From positions 4,256,166 through 4,320,165 of the forward strand of contig JAPTYO010000005.1 in the NCBI GenBank assembly GCA_036873135.1: a stretch of DNA of 64,000 nucleotides. The letters are read 5' to 3'. The position numbers and the translations under genes are program-made. Each line of letters opens with the position of its first letter. Position 1 is the stretch's first letter. Under the pieces are notes generated by a model. The model was given only the letters and a program-made list of their open reading frames with translations, was not told the origin of the DNA and searched no databases. Shown here one piece after another: positions 21,718 to 34,000 of the stretch. Source of the DNA: Clarkia xantiana subsp. parviflora. Lineage: Eukaryota > Streptophyta > Magnoliopsida > Myrtales > Onagraceae.

Positions 21718-23922
21718 ATGGCGCTCCAAGTCGACAAGGCCTCCAATGGCCGCGAGTACAAGGTCAAGGACATGTCTCAGGCCGACTTCGGTCGCCTTGA
21801 GCTCGACCTTGCTGAGGTCGAGATGCCCGGTCTCATGGCCTGCCGTACCGAGTTCGGCCCCTCCCAGCCATTCAAGGGTGCTAGGATCACCGGATCTCTC
21901 CACATGACCATCCAGACCGCCGTCCTCATCGAAACCCTCACCGCTCTTGGTGCTGAGGTCCGTTGGTGCTCCTGCAACATTTTCTCCACCCAGGACCACG
22001 CTGCTGCTGCCATCGCCCGTGACTCCGCCGCAGTCTTCGCCTGGAAGGGGGAGACTCTCCAGGAGTACTGGTGGTGCACTGAGAGAGCCCTCGACTGGGG
22101 CCCTGGCGGAGGACCCGATCTGATCGTTGATGACGGTGGTGACGCCACTCTCCTCATCCACGAGGGTGTCAAGGCCGAGGAGATCTATGAGAAGACCGGC
22201 CAGGTCCCAGATCCGGCCTCCACCGACAATGTTGAGTTCCAGCTCGTGCTTACCATCATCAGGGACGGTTTGAAGGCTGACCCCAAGAAGTACCACAAGA
22301 TGAAGGACAGACTAGTCGGTGTTTCTGAGGAGACCACCACTGGTGTGAAGAGGCTGTACCAGATGCAGTTGAATGGCACTCTCCTCTTCCCCGCCATCAA
22401 CGTCAACGACTCTGTCACCAAGAGCAAGGTATTTATTCCAGGATCTTCCTTCTTTTATTATGTGTCTTAATTATGCTAGGTCTGGTATTCATTCATGCTG
22501 ATTTGCTCTGAATTATATATCCTGATGCAACTTTAGTACGTAACCGTCGCTGTAGATTAGATCTGATGAAATATGTTATCCAGATAGAGCCGTACCATAT
22601 ATTTATTATTGCCTTCTTCAAGTATGTTAACAGGTATCTGCTTTAATGAGATAGGACATATAATCTAAGCATTTTTTTTGTCTTATGCATATCATCAAAT
22701 CATCTCGTCCTGATCGAAACTTTATCAACTTACTAAAAACAATCCATCTTTTCACCAAACCGTTGATTATAATCTGATCAAATTATGTTTGTTGGTGAAT
22801 ATGAATATGCATATTGTTTCTCCTCAACTGGTGCACAGTCTAAGCATTTTTTTTCTTTTTATTGCATATTACCAAATTATAGTCCTGTTTGTATCAACTT
22901 ACTAATGAACAATCCATCGTTTCAGCAACTTAGTATAATCTGGATCAAATTATGTTGGTGAATATGAATACTGATTCTCTCAACTGGGGTACAATCTAAG
23001 CATTTTTTTTTCTCTCTTGCATATTATCAAATGATAGTCCTGTTTGTATCAACTTACTAATAAAAAATCCATCTTTTCAGCAACATGATTATAATCTAGA
23101 TCAACTAATGTTACTGGTTAAGCAAAATGCTGGTTAGTGAATATGAATGTTGATGTATTTCTTGATCTTGAACAGTTTGACAACTTGTATGGATGCCGTC
23201 ACTCTCTCCCCGATGGTCTCATGAGGGCCACCGATGTGATGATTGCTGGCAAGGTTGCTGTTGTGTGCGGTTATGGAGACGTTGGAAAGGGTTGTGCATC
23301 TGCCCTTAAACAGGCAGGAGCCCGTGTGATCGTAACCGAGATCGACCCAATCTGTGCCCTCCAGGCTCTCATGGAAGGCCTCCAGGTCCTCACCCTCGCA
23401 GACGTTGTCTCCGAGGCCGACATCTTTGTCACCACCACCGGAAACAAGGACATCATCATGGTCAGTGACATGAGGAAGATGAAGAACAACGCCATTGTCT
23501 GCAACATTGGTCACTTTGACAATGAGATCGACATGCTCGGTCTTGAGACCTTCCCGGGAGTGCAGAGAGTCACCATCAAGCCCCAGACAGACAGGTGGGT
23601 CTTCCCCGACACCAAGTCCGGCATCATCGTGCTTGCTGAGGGCCGTTTGATGAACTTGGGATGTGCTACCGGACACCCCAGCTTCGTCATGTCGTGCTCG
23701 TTCACCAACCAAGTGATTGCCCAGCTTGAGCTGTGGAAGGAGAAGGGTTCGGGTAAGTACAAGAAGGAGGTTTACGTGTTGCCCAAGCATCTTGATGAGA
23801 AGGTGGCTGCGCTTCATTTGGGCAAGCTCGGTGCTAGGTTGACGAAGCTGAGCAAGGACCAAGCTGATTACATCAGTGTGCCGGTCGAGGGTCCGTACAA
23901 GCCAGTCCACTACAGGTACTAA
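21718..23922 (+). CDS. SAHH: S-adenosyl-L-homocysteine hydrolase (adenosylhomocysteinase)
   Basis: Reversibly splits S-adenosylhomocysteine into adenosine and homocysteine, relieving product inhibition of methyltransferases. It uses tightly bound NAD and forms tetramers in cytosol and nucleus. Two exons, 21718-22428 and 23176-23922, join in phase 0 to give exactly 485 residues, the standard plant length. Visible motifs are [34 protein letters not shown], the plant-type insertion ([20 protein letters not shown] to [14 protein letters not shown]), [20 protein letters not shown], the NAD-binding [52 protein letters not shown] and the C-terminal KPVHYRY. GC-rich third positions compared with neighbours suggest high expression. 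Antisense open frames in both exons are by-products of this codon use. Confidence 0.98.
22665..23150 (+). repeat. Imperfect tandem repeat (2.8 copies of ~155-175 bp) in the SAHH intron
   Basis: Units starting with CTAAGCATTTTTTTT occur at 22665, 22840 and 22996. Each contains TTATCAAA-like, ATCAACTTACTAA, AATCCATC.TTTCA and GTGAATATGAAT blocks in the same order. The third copy ends just before the branch and acceptor region of exon 2. Confidence 0.8.
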
Positions 23923-24157
23923 GTAGTGCAAAGAAGAAATGTATGGTTTTTTTTTGCAAGATCACACAGGAAACTCTGGTTGGGTTTTCTTGGAGATGAA
24001 CACCTATTATTTGTTTGTTATTGTCTGTTTTTAAACTGTCTAAGTGAGCAACGGGAATTCGTGTTTCTGTTGCTTGTACTGCGGTAGGGAAGAGTCTTTT
24101 TGTGTGTGTGTTTTAATGTTCGGATAGAGGGAGAGTATCGGAATCATCAATGGATGA

Positions 24158-24163
24158 AATAAA
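24158..24163 (+). terminator. Likely SAHH polyadenylation signal
   Basis: AATAAA lies 236 nt after the SAHH stop codon, within a TG-rich 3' UTR, and before the hAT insertion at 24266. Confidence 0.55.
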
Positions 24164-24265
24164 GTTTTGCATTTTATAGTTTGTTTTCTTTTTCATTTTG
24201 TAGCGTTAAATAATGTTTTGCCGCGTGTTTTATTGATAATGGTGTTCATTCTGCGTAATGATGAT

Positions 24266-24947
24266 TAGGGCTGAGCATGGGACGGATGAGCGGGCTTTTT
24301 CTAAAAAATGGCACAAGCCCTAAAACTAGGGCCGCTTAATGGCTGTCCCGAGCCCTAGTTAGTAGGAAAAGGCCCGCCCGCCACGGGCCTACAGGGACTA
24401 GGGACAAATGGGACAAACCCAAATTCCCATCCAAGTTCAAAAAAAAAAAAATTATACTCAATTTACTTAAAACCATAACCAAACACAGAACAGCAACAAA
24501 GTTCACCACAAAGTTCACCATAAAACACCAAAATCACTCAAACATTTTGTCACTTGTAAGAACACCAAGTTCAACACATAACTTGGTTCTCCAAAATAGT
24601 TCACCAATGACTCCAAAACTAAGTTTTACCAAGACTCTAACACAAAGTCACCAACAATTCAGATATAACAAGTTATAAATACAAATCCAGATCAAATCGA
24701 ACTTCAACCCGAGCCATCACTAAAGTTAACTTAACTAACTATAATTTATAGCTGATAAGTTAGCAAAAAGGGACGGGACGGGTCTTTTGGGACTTCGTAA
24801 AAAAGCCCTAGCCCTAGCCCGAGCCCTAGTTGAGAAGAAAAGTCCCGCCCATTAGGGCTTGGGCACATTTTTGGGACGGGCTTTTTGGGACGGGCTAGGG
24901 CGGGATGGGCGGGATTTTGAGCCTCTCGGGATATTTGCTCACCCCTA
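24266..24947. mobile_element. 682-bp hAT non-autonomous element, TAGGGCTGAGCATGG family
   Basis: Ends TAGGGCTGAGCA and inverted TGCTCACCCCTA. It is flanked by a perfect 8-bp duplication, ATGATGAT, at 24258-24265 and 24948-24955. Arms carry GGGACGGGC and GCCCTAG words; the core is AT-rich with many CACCAAA repeats. No transposase. Confidence 0.9.
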
Positions 24948-24955
24948 ATGATGAT

Positions 24956-26200
24956 GATGTCGCAATGGTTATAAGGATTTTACATATTATATTCCTCATT
25001 ATTGAAGGAAAAAAAGATTATACTCGTCATCTTTATATTCTTTATGTGTAAAATAAATAAATAATCAGTGTGTATGTATCATCTTCTTAGAACAAAATTT
25101 AATTTTCAAATAGATATTTAACTCGATATTAGTTGTTGGGGACTTGGGGTATAGATTTCATTCAATCCAGTCAGAATAAAGAAATATGAGGAAATGAAAT
25201 GAGGTTATGAAATCCAAAAATTTAAATCGTTTTTTTAAATGATATTTATAATATCTATCAAATACATTATAAAAATGTTTATATATATAATTAAAAATCA
25301 CACTTTTAAGTGACCAAAAAATACATATAATTAACCCTTCCTTTTATAACAATATTTAGTTTTTTTTTATGTGTGGCCAAAATACAATATTTAGTTGAGT
25401 TCCACTTTTTTAGCATTAGGTATTTAAAGAAAAGAAACAAAAATCTTAGAGAATATCAATAAGGATGGAAATAGTTAAAAGCTTAAAATTGCTCTAGTAA
25501 AAGGGGAAGCATAATTTTCTCCCGGACCAAAAAGGTAATAATCGTATTTTACTGAGTTCCAGTCTCTATAATTTGCTGCTGGTGCTGTTATTTTCATGGA
25601 AGTAATTTGCATTTAATAATCTAGTCAAATAAATATCAACCATATAACAACAATTATTAGTTAAAGATTGCATTGTTAGTTTTTTTTTCATGAGATGTTT
25701 TAGATGCTAAAGTCTAATATAATTTATACTCGCATTTTGGCCATTAAGGATAAAGTGCACTTTACATCCGGACAATCAATAATTATATTAGGCTCAAAAA
25801 CCTAAAAGGCTAAAACCCCATGGAAAACAAAAAAGTCAATTTGCCATGAATTTACAACTTAATTTAACAATTGAGCCAACTGAACATTTAAAAATTACCT
25901 TGCTAGCTATTTTTTTTAACACGGGTATCCTCACTGAGCATTGCTGGTTATTTAATGAGATACTTTCTTTTAAGAAAATTGGGGACAAAATGATGTGGGA
26001 CCAAGTGTGGCATCTCATGAAATATGGGGATGCATTTTACATTTTTGTACTGATGAGGTGCAACCAATTCTCAGGGTTCACATTACAAGATTAATTCTCA
26101 ATTAAAGAAAGACAATCATAATCAATAATTTATTAATTAATTAATTAAGTATTATAAACACAGTAAAGATATATATATATAAAAAAGTAGTCTTCTCCAA
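24956..26200. other. AT-rich intergenic DNA, no gene seen
   Basis: Long A/T runs and no exon-like sequence. An open frame at 25846-26094 has no similarity I recognise and no supporting splice or codon signal. Confidence 0.45.
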
Positions 26201-26917
26201 CTCTGACAACGCCGAGCGCCCATCATCACCTTCTCCTTTGAAAGCTCGGAGGATCCGAGCTTTGAACAGTCATCTCTACGATTAACTTACCGGAAGCTGT
26301 CCCCAATCTTTCTCCTATTGTTTGATTTCCAGGTAATTACTGTCTTTCAGATTCCGTTCCAATTGTAGGGCTTTCTTGCTGCGTTCCTGTATGTTGATTG
26401 TTTATTGTCCATGCCATGGTAATCTGGTCGCGATTGTGTTGATCTGATTTCTGATTATAAGGGATTCTAAGTTATGGAATCGCAATCAGCCTTAGAATCT
26501 TATAGTTTATGTCGTTGCCAAGTGAATACTTCTTCCTATAGTTTAAAGTTTTTGATTTGATGATAGCTGAAAACAGTGGATCTGTTCGAGCTAGAAGACC
26601 TAGGAAGGTTTCATAATGTTTTAGCTTTCATCATCTGTGAAGTGTTTTATTTTGGAATTATTCAAACTGTATTTCGAACATTCGAGTGAAATTAAAGCTT
26701 CTTCATATTTCCATATCCCTTTGCCATTTCCTATTCAGATTTCAGTTGTTATATTAAATCTTCATTTTTTCTGTTCCTTAAATCATATGTGTGGATAGTA
26801 AGATACGCTCCAAGTTATTTTGGTAGCACTGTTAAAGGATGTGAAGTCTGTTAATTTTTTCAGCAAAACTCGTGGTGGTCGCCTTCAGGTCTTGCTTTGG
26901 TCCTTTTGTCGCCTGTC
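26201..26917 (+). promoter_or_regulatory. 5' UTR with probable leader intron of the RhoGAP gene
   Basis: A CT-rich leader runs from about 26200. A donor is likely at 26333 (TTTCCAG|GTAATT) and an acceptor at about 26888 (CGCCTTCAG|GTC), 30 bp before the ATG. Leader introns of this size are common in constitutive plant genes. Confidence 0.5.
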
Positions 26918-29900
26918 ATGCCTTCACCGTTCTCACCCCAGTGGAGAGACAGGACTAGTGGCTTCTTTTCTTCTTCGGGTAACATGTTGTATACTTGTAA
27001 ACAGTTTTCGATTTACTTTGTTGCTCACGCTATAATTGTTATTCTTCAGGAGAGAAGTTGAAAGAAGCTGGAAAAACTGCTGGGACTTTTATGGGAGGCA
27101 TAGCAAAAGACACCAAAGGCAATGTTACTGAGGTGGCAGGACGAGTTGGCTCAGTAGTTAAAAGCCGGTGGGCGATTTTGCAGCAACCCTCAACTAGACT
27201 TGCTGTGCAAGAACGTCTCGTAGAAACTGCAGCATCAACTGGCTCACTTTTCAGGAAGGGAATTTCTGAGACTAAGGACAAAGTAGTTGTGGGCAAGACA
27301 AAGGTTGAAGAGGTACTACTTTTAGATTATTATTATTGCTATTTTATTTATGCTGGATGTCGTTTTCATCTGAATATTTCTTTAAACAGAGTTTAGTGTT
27401 TCTTTTATACTGTCTTTTCATCTGGTAACGCCGCATGACTGAATGGCTTTACTTCATGAAGTGTACCGTTATGAAATCTACGAACTATTTATCCGTCAAT
27501 GAGAAGAAATCTGACGGCGTTTTATATTTGTCACGGGGAAGAATGAATACCTTGTAGTACTGTGTTAAAACCATGAAAATATTACTTTGTATCTAGCACA
27601 TCAAGGCACTACACAAATTTATTTTTGAAGGACATGTTAATTTGATACTTAAATATCTACGTTTGTAAAACATATGCAGGTGGCGAAAATTACTGCACAG
27701 AAAAGTAAGACTGTGTTAACTGACATTGAAAGATGGCAGAAGGTATAAATAAAGTTCTTCAACTGCTTTCTCCATATGCGTCTCTGTTTAAGGTTTTTCT
27801 TTTCCTTTAATTGCCAATCTCTCATGGAATATCACGTTCATTGCAGGGGGTGGCTAGCACGGATGGTAGGCTACTTAAACATTGGAAACGAACTAATTTG
27901 TTATACTTCTTCAAAGAATCTTTTGTCACTTTGAATTGTTTTTTGTCTTATGTTGTGTGACTGGCAATGTTATGTTATTTAGCCTTGCCAAAGAAAAAAA
28001 ATGATTGTGATCTTTTACTCTCTCTCAGTGTTATATTCCTCTGATAAACATTTTTCTTTTACTAACTTTATTTTTCTGGACGTGCTATTTTGCTTTTGAC
28101 CTGATCTTATGTAGTTAAAAGGCTTGATCGTGGAATTCATGTAACTGGTTGATATCATTTGTCGGCACTATTTATTTTTCTTTTTTCCCACAAACATTAG
28201 AAGGGGGATGCCCGTTTTAACCTTTCTTGTCTGGAGTTTTGTTGTTTTATTTTATTCTCATATTGTCGGTTATTGCTTCTCTTAGATTCTCGGTTGAGGT
28301 AAAAACCCAAAATAAGATATGATCACTTCTTGAGCTATTGCAACTGTTATTTGGTTTATTTATTATTTATTCGGGTAGTCTTCCTCGAATGCCCACTAAT
28401 TTGTATCCTTGCAGAAATGTTTTCTTGTTTACTTACAGGCTGGTTGCTTACTGTTGTTGTTTTCTTCTTGTCTTAAGTATTTGGAGTTCCAATTGAAGTT
28501 ACAGTAAAACAGCAACAGCCAATTGGTGGGTCCGTTCCTTGTATTTTGGTGAAGTGTGCGGATTACCTAGTAATATCAGGTGACTCATTTAGAAGTGATT
28601 CTTGTTTATGATTGTAGAGTAATACAGTGACGCCATTAAATCTCATATCTCTCTTTTTTTTAACATCAGGATTGAGTTCACCAGACTTGTTCAAATCTGA
28701 AGGAAACAAGAAGGTTATTCAGCAACTGATTTCTCTTTATAATTCAGGTATGCCTACCTCTTTTTCATATACTATTCTTTCTTGGTCATGGGTTTAAAGA
28801 AGTTGGAGAAGTAACCAATAGCTAGCTCGTTTATGTAGATTCAAATGCATCACTACCTGAAGGAACAGACCCGTTGGATGCAGCAGCCTTAGTTAAATAT
28901 TACCTTGCAAGCCTTCCGCAGCCACTGACCACCACAGAACTTCATGATGAGATCAGAAACGCCCGTTCTAGCATTCCAGCAACAAGGAACATCCTGAAGA
29001 AACTTCCTACTGTGAATTACATGACTTTGGAATATGTAACTGCACTACTGCTCCAAGTCAGCCAGAAGTCCTTTCTTAACAAGGCATGATCCCCTCTCCT
29101 ATTCCATTGTTACATCTGAACTAAGCATTCTGGAGTGAGTGTCATGATCTTATTATCTTGATGCATGTGTGTTATACTCAGATGGATGCTCGGAGCCTTG
29201 CAATGGAGATGGCCCCACTGATTATGTGGCCAAATGGACGTAAACCTGAATTGTATCAGCAGTTTTGCAATAATGGTGCTGTAAAAGAGCAGAAGAAGGA
29301 TTCGGAGAAACCACTTGCTTTTAGTGCTTGGGATATGCTTGAAGGTTTACACCTATCTTACTTTGCTACTCTTTGTTCTGCATTATTATTAGGGTTAAGA
29401 ACCTACAAGCAGGCTCAACTATAGACCATGTTGCTAATCACTGATCTAGATTTAAAATGTTGATATTCGCCGTCTCAACTGTCAGATTGGTTGATTTTCT
29501 CTTTTTATCTTAAAATTGACAAAACAAAAACATATTCTTTAAGTATCAAACAACCTTAAACCATGAGCAATGAATCTGAAACTTCGAAAAAATGGGAAAC
29601 AACATATTTTTGTTGCTTAAAACATCAATTTTAATGCCAAAACCAGTTGAAAAAAAAAGTGGAAAGTAACAAATTTGATAGTTAAGACATTAAATAGCAA
29701 CATGACATATAGTTGGGACTGTTTTTAGGTTCTTAACCCTTATTGTTATGACTATATCATCTATCCATGCAATATTGAGCTAAGTTTGTTAAGAAAAAGA
29801 TGGTTAAAGTCGGGTTTTGTTTGAATGCAGAAGAAGATGAAAGTGTGGATCATATTCCATTGGATGATGGTGTGGAGATAGATTACGGTGCGGTCGAGGT

Positions 29901-29967
29901 TGTGCAGTGCCTAATTGAGCATCACAATACAATCTTCACAGATGCAAATGAGACTGCTTGGAGGTGA
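26918..29967 (+). CDS. RhoGAP-domain protein, At5g61530 type
   Basis: A Rho GTPase-activating-domain protein whose partners are presumably plant ROP GTPases; the family is little characterised. Nine exons fit: 26918-26978, 27050-27312, 27680-27742, 27847-27865, 28478-28579, 28670-28747, 28839-29083, 29182-29344 and 29831-29967, for 1,131 nt and 376 residues. The N-terminal ~150 residues (PSPFSPQWRDRTSGFFSSSG, then KLKEAGKTAGTFMGGIAKD, KSRWAILQQPSTRLAVQE, KSKTVLTDIERWQKGVAS) are the typical amphipathic leader of this subfamily. The GAP domain covers FGVPIEV, LFKSEGNKKVIQQL, ALVKYYLASLPQPLTT, SLAMEMAPLIMWP and the ending EVVQCLIEHHNTIF. The usual arginine finger position (GIFR) reads LFK, about residue 178. 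Intron 7 uses a GC donor (AAG|GCATGA). Exon 4 is only 19 nt. Intron 8 holds a Mutator-like MITE. Confidence 0.92.
29392..29739. mobile_element. 348-bp Mutator-like MITE inside RhoGAP intron 8
   Basis: Ends GGGTTAAGAACCTACAAGC and inverted GTTTTTAGGTTCTTAACCC, with further inner arm pairing (CATGTTGCTAAT with ATAGCAACATG). The flanking 9-mers TTATTATTA (29383-29391) and TTATTGTTA (29740-29748) differ at one base. The terminal GGGTTAAGAAC is shared with the 13182-13911 element. Confidence 0.83.
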
Positions 29968-31063
29968 ATCTTGTAATGGTGAAAACAGGATGATGGTTTC
30001 TTTCATTTCTCTCTTGTACAGACATAATAACACTTGAAGAGGGGGAATCAGGTAGAGGGTATGGTTGATTCATGATGATATATAAGAGATGGTTGTGTAA
30101 ATTGTAGTGTTGATTTGGAGTTGATATTGATGTCTCTTTGCTGGTAACTCTTCTTTTTATAATTATATTTTAATTATTATTTATAGATTCGACTAAAATA
30201 AAAAGTTAGTAATTCGATTGATTGAACCCAAGATAGATTGATTTTGTTTCGAATTCATAACACTTCACTATTGATTCATTTGTTTAACTATTGATTCATT
30301 TGTTAAAGTAATGCAAGTAAAATAGAAATACGATAATGTGTATCATTAGAAAACACTATCATATTTATTTCCAAAGTTATAGTTTTTTTATGACGTTCAA
30401 ATTTAAAAGATGTATATTATAGCATGTGGAAGTAAAAGTATAATTATTACCACAAAAAAAAGAGTAAAAAGATATTTATATATATTAAAATAGTGTATAT
30501 ATTCATTATTTGAATCTTTATAATTATATATATAGGTTAATTAAAGTATTCATATATAATTTAATTTCAAATTACATAATTTTGTATCTAAGTTTTAAAA
30601 TATTTCAAGTTTTTATTATCTTTAATTATAATTATTATATTTTATAAATTTGTCAAAAATAATCTGAGTTGAAACCTTTTTTTTGGTGAACTATAAAGAT
30701 GAAACAAATAATAAGAGCGAAATTAAAACATTTGATCAAAATATAATAATTAAAGTCAAATTAACAATGCTTGACCTCATCTCCCTTGACGACAACAGAG
30801 TCCCAACCAGGCGAAGCTGATGCCGAAGCCGTAAACCCAATTTCTTGGAAGACAGTCAATTCAGGCATTACCCGTAGTTCTTGATCCCATCTCCATTTCA
30901 ATTTTCTAGAGAAGGGTTGATCGGAGAGATTCTTAAGAATCAAAATTTCAAAACCCCATCTGCATTTCTTTCTGCAGTAGCTCCTTTTGAGTCAATTCTT
31001 CAATTTAAGTAACTTACATAACATCTCCCCTCTGCTTTCGTTGGATCGCACCCGTTTCTCAAA
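29968..31063. other. RhoGAP 3' flank, intergenic DNA and ceramide kinase promoter
   Basis: Probable RhoGAP 3' UTR to about 30150, then very AT-rich DNA to 30720. On the minus strand 30761-30985 reads open and protein-like (KLKWRWDQELRVMPELTVFQ) but is unrecognised and lacks an upstream ATG. The last ~100 bp before 31064 should be the 5' UTR of the ceramide kinase gene. Confidence 0.35.
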
Positions 31064-34000
31064 ATGAGAATAAACGAAGAAGACGACCATTTTCTCGGAG
31101 AAGATGATCGCGTTGGCCGCCAAAGACCTAATCTTTTCCTGGAACATATCGGAGAAGTAATTCTTCACATTGATTCCGACGGTTTGTCGTGGGAGTTAGT
31201 TGAGCCTGCGACCCCCAAAGTAAGCTTTGTCGAGTTAGCTTTCACATTTTCGTGGAGAATGATTGATTGTTTAGTGTGCCATATACATTACATTTCGATT
31301 GTGTGCAATGGCTTTATTGACAAGCATCATAACTTTATGACTCTTCTTTGATTGCATCTTATTCCTATTTGTTTATCTATATGCTGTAGTTGCATTTGCC
31401 TCTGCTTACTGGCTCTCTGTTTCGAAGTAGTTTACTTTTGATTACAGTGCCTTTGCTTCCTTGCTTAATGTGTTCTTTTGGGTTCTAGCTCTACAAACTG
31501 AATAATAGCTCAAATACATGAATCTGGAGATACTTCTTTGAATATATGAAATTGTGCTTTTCCTGGGATGGGCTATGCATATAAGAACAAATTCCACTAC
31601 TTAGGTGTCTGGTAATTTTGCGTTTGAAAATTTATCTTCTTTGTGAAAGTTGTTTGGTGATAGTTTTCATGCCATTCTTTTAGTTAAGCTTTCTTTGTCT
31701 GGTAATTTAAGCACCGTCTTTTATAGTAAAAAATAAAGGGTATAAATTTCATCTTTATGTGATTATATGTCTATTTGGAACAGGACAGATCTGTATGCTT
31801 TACCATCAAACCTGCTCCTCAAGTGGCCAACGAGATAAAATTTGGTGAGATCTACGCTGTTGAGTTAGTTGGCAACTGTTCGACTCATAACAAAGCAGAT
31901 GTCGCTGGTCCGACTAAGCATCTCTTAGGACATGACTCGCAGGTTTGTTCTTGTAATGCAGCAGTGATGTATTTGAGCACAATGATGATATTTACTTATC
32001 TGTCAAATGTTGAGTTTGATGATGCAGATGTATCAGTTTCGTGTGCATTTTGCCCAAAGATCAAAGTCTCAGCCTTCTTTGTTGTCCGCAGCTGTGCTTA
32101 CTTTTGGCCACAAAGACTTGCAGGCTTGTCAGATGTGGGCTAATAATATCACGTTATTTTTTAATAAAGAAGTTGATGATAGGCCAAAGAATCTCCTGGT
32201 GAGTCCTGCAGTTGGGAATGATTAAGATTGGTGATTTTTCTTAGTTGTGATTTTCAATTACTCCCACTTGTCAGATTTTTGTTCACCCAATGAGTGGGAA
32301 AGGAAGTGGACGTCGAACATGGGAGGCAGTGGCTCCCATATTTTCAAGAGCTAAGGTGCAAACAAAGGTGAATATTTGCGATAGATATTGTAATGTTATT
32401 AGTTATACGGTATTATTACAAGATGGATTCATATACAACTCAAAGCTAAAGCTAAAAGGTGGTGAAACCTGGCTTACTTGAAGCTATGTTCTTCTTGTAT
32501 CTTTTCGGGTGCAGGACAACTCTTTTCTATGGATGTCAGAAAATTCTTCTCAATATAAAATTAACAATTTGATGTTCACTTTTGGACTTTCACAATCCTT
32601 TATTATTTATTCAATCCGCTTATACCCTAGGGATCTCTTTTTCGGTTACAGGTCATTGTTACTGAGAAGGCGGGTCATGCATTTGATGTTATGAGAACAA
32701 CAGCGCATGAGGAGCTAAAGTTATATGATGGTGTTGTGTCCATTGTAAGTGAGTAGGTCCTTATATCTGGTGAACGTAACTTTTCCTAATCAGTTGCATG
32801 ATTTTCTTCTTCCAATTTTGTTTTGATGTTTTTTTTTGGACAAGTTAGAGGCTAGAAGTTATTTATGTATGTGCTGCCTGGTTCTAAGTTGCATAATCTG
32901 TCTTAAAGATGGTTTCGAGTTCACAGTCCAATTCCCATTAACGATTGAATTGAGTTACGTTATTAAGAACTCTGTCAGTAGAAACACATAGTACATACAT
33001 TGGCTAGCCTTTTTAGGTATCATTAAATGATGGGGTTTTCTACTGTGAAGCTTTACAATCTTGGATTGTTAGTATTGCATAATGGAGTTACAATCTGATT
33101 TTACCTATTTTAGTTGCACTAAGCATCTAATATTCTTAATTAGTTTTTGTTCTCTCACGTGCTACGTTTCGCAGGGAGGTGATGGATTTTTCAACGAAGT
33201 TCTTAATGGACTTCTTTCTACACGTTATAAAGCCTCATATCCACCTGTGCCTGCTGATTTTCTTCAGTCTCTCGGAGAAAATAAGAACATCTTCTTGAGC
33301 AGTACAGATGAACCTGCTACAACAGACGCTTCTTATCAAAATGAAGATCAGTTTCCTTTAATTCCTGATAGCGATCTAGGTTGCTCAGGTATTTCCACTT
33401 CTTTTTGTTCAAAAATCAACTTCAACTCTGTGCGCAAATACTTCAAGCTTCTAAATTCGTTAGCGTTTTCTATACTAGGAGCGGAAGTATCTGACTCTGT
33501 TACAGGTGGGTCCTATCTGACTCTTACTTTATCATTACTCGAAATAATGATATGAAAAGTTATTTTTGTGAAATGGCTAATGCGACTCTTGTTTTTCTTC
33601 TTTTCCTTACAACGCTATAGATGATAATGTGGGGTCCTTCCTTCCGAATGAACGATTTAGATTTGGAATCATTCCGGCAGGCTCAACTGATGCAATTGTA
33701 ATTTGGTAAATTCACAGCTTCAACTATTCATCTGCATTCTCCTCTGTTTCTGTAAAGTATCTGATTCTGTAATGACGATGAATTTGTGGCTATTATGATG
33801 ATGCAGCACAACAGGGGCTAGAGATCCCACCACATCTGCATTGCATATAGTGCTTGGTAAAAGGCTGGCTCTTGATATAGGTCAGATTGTAAGATGGAAA
33901 GCAACATCTACATCGAAGGTCGAACCTTGTGTACGATATGCAGCTTCCTTTGCTGGGTAGTTTCTCGTGATTGCTGGTGCCATAGACTACTTGTGACGCA

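Noticed and set aside
2165..23922. Functional purine-metabolism gene cluster (ITPase, AIR synthetase, SAHH)
   Set aside because: The enzymes act in different compartments and pathways, each gene has its own promoter with transposons between them, and conserved gene order explains the linkage better.
21700..23931. Long open frames antisense to both SAHH exons (minus strand)
   Set aside because: They arise from the GC-rich third positions of SAHH codons; they have no family resemblance, while the sense strand encodes a complete 485-residue enzyme.
25846..26094. 82-residue open frame
   Set aside because: AT-rich, no recognisable motif, overlaps an equally long open frame on the other strand and shows no splice or promoter support.
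30761..30985. Minus-strand open frame with protein-like composition (WRWDQELRVMPELT)
   Set aside because: No ATG, no recognisable family and no upstream exons; a homology search would be needed, so it is only mentioned with the intergenic region.
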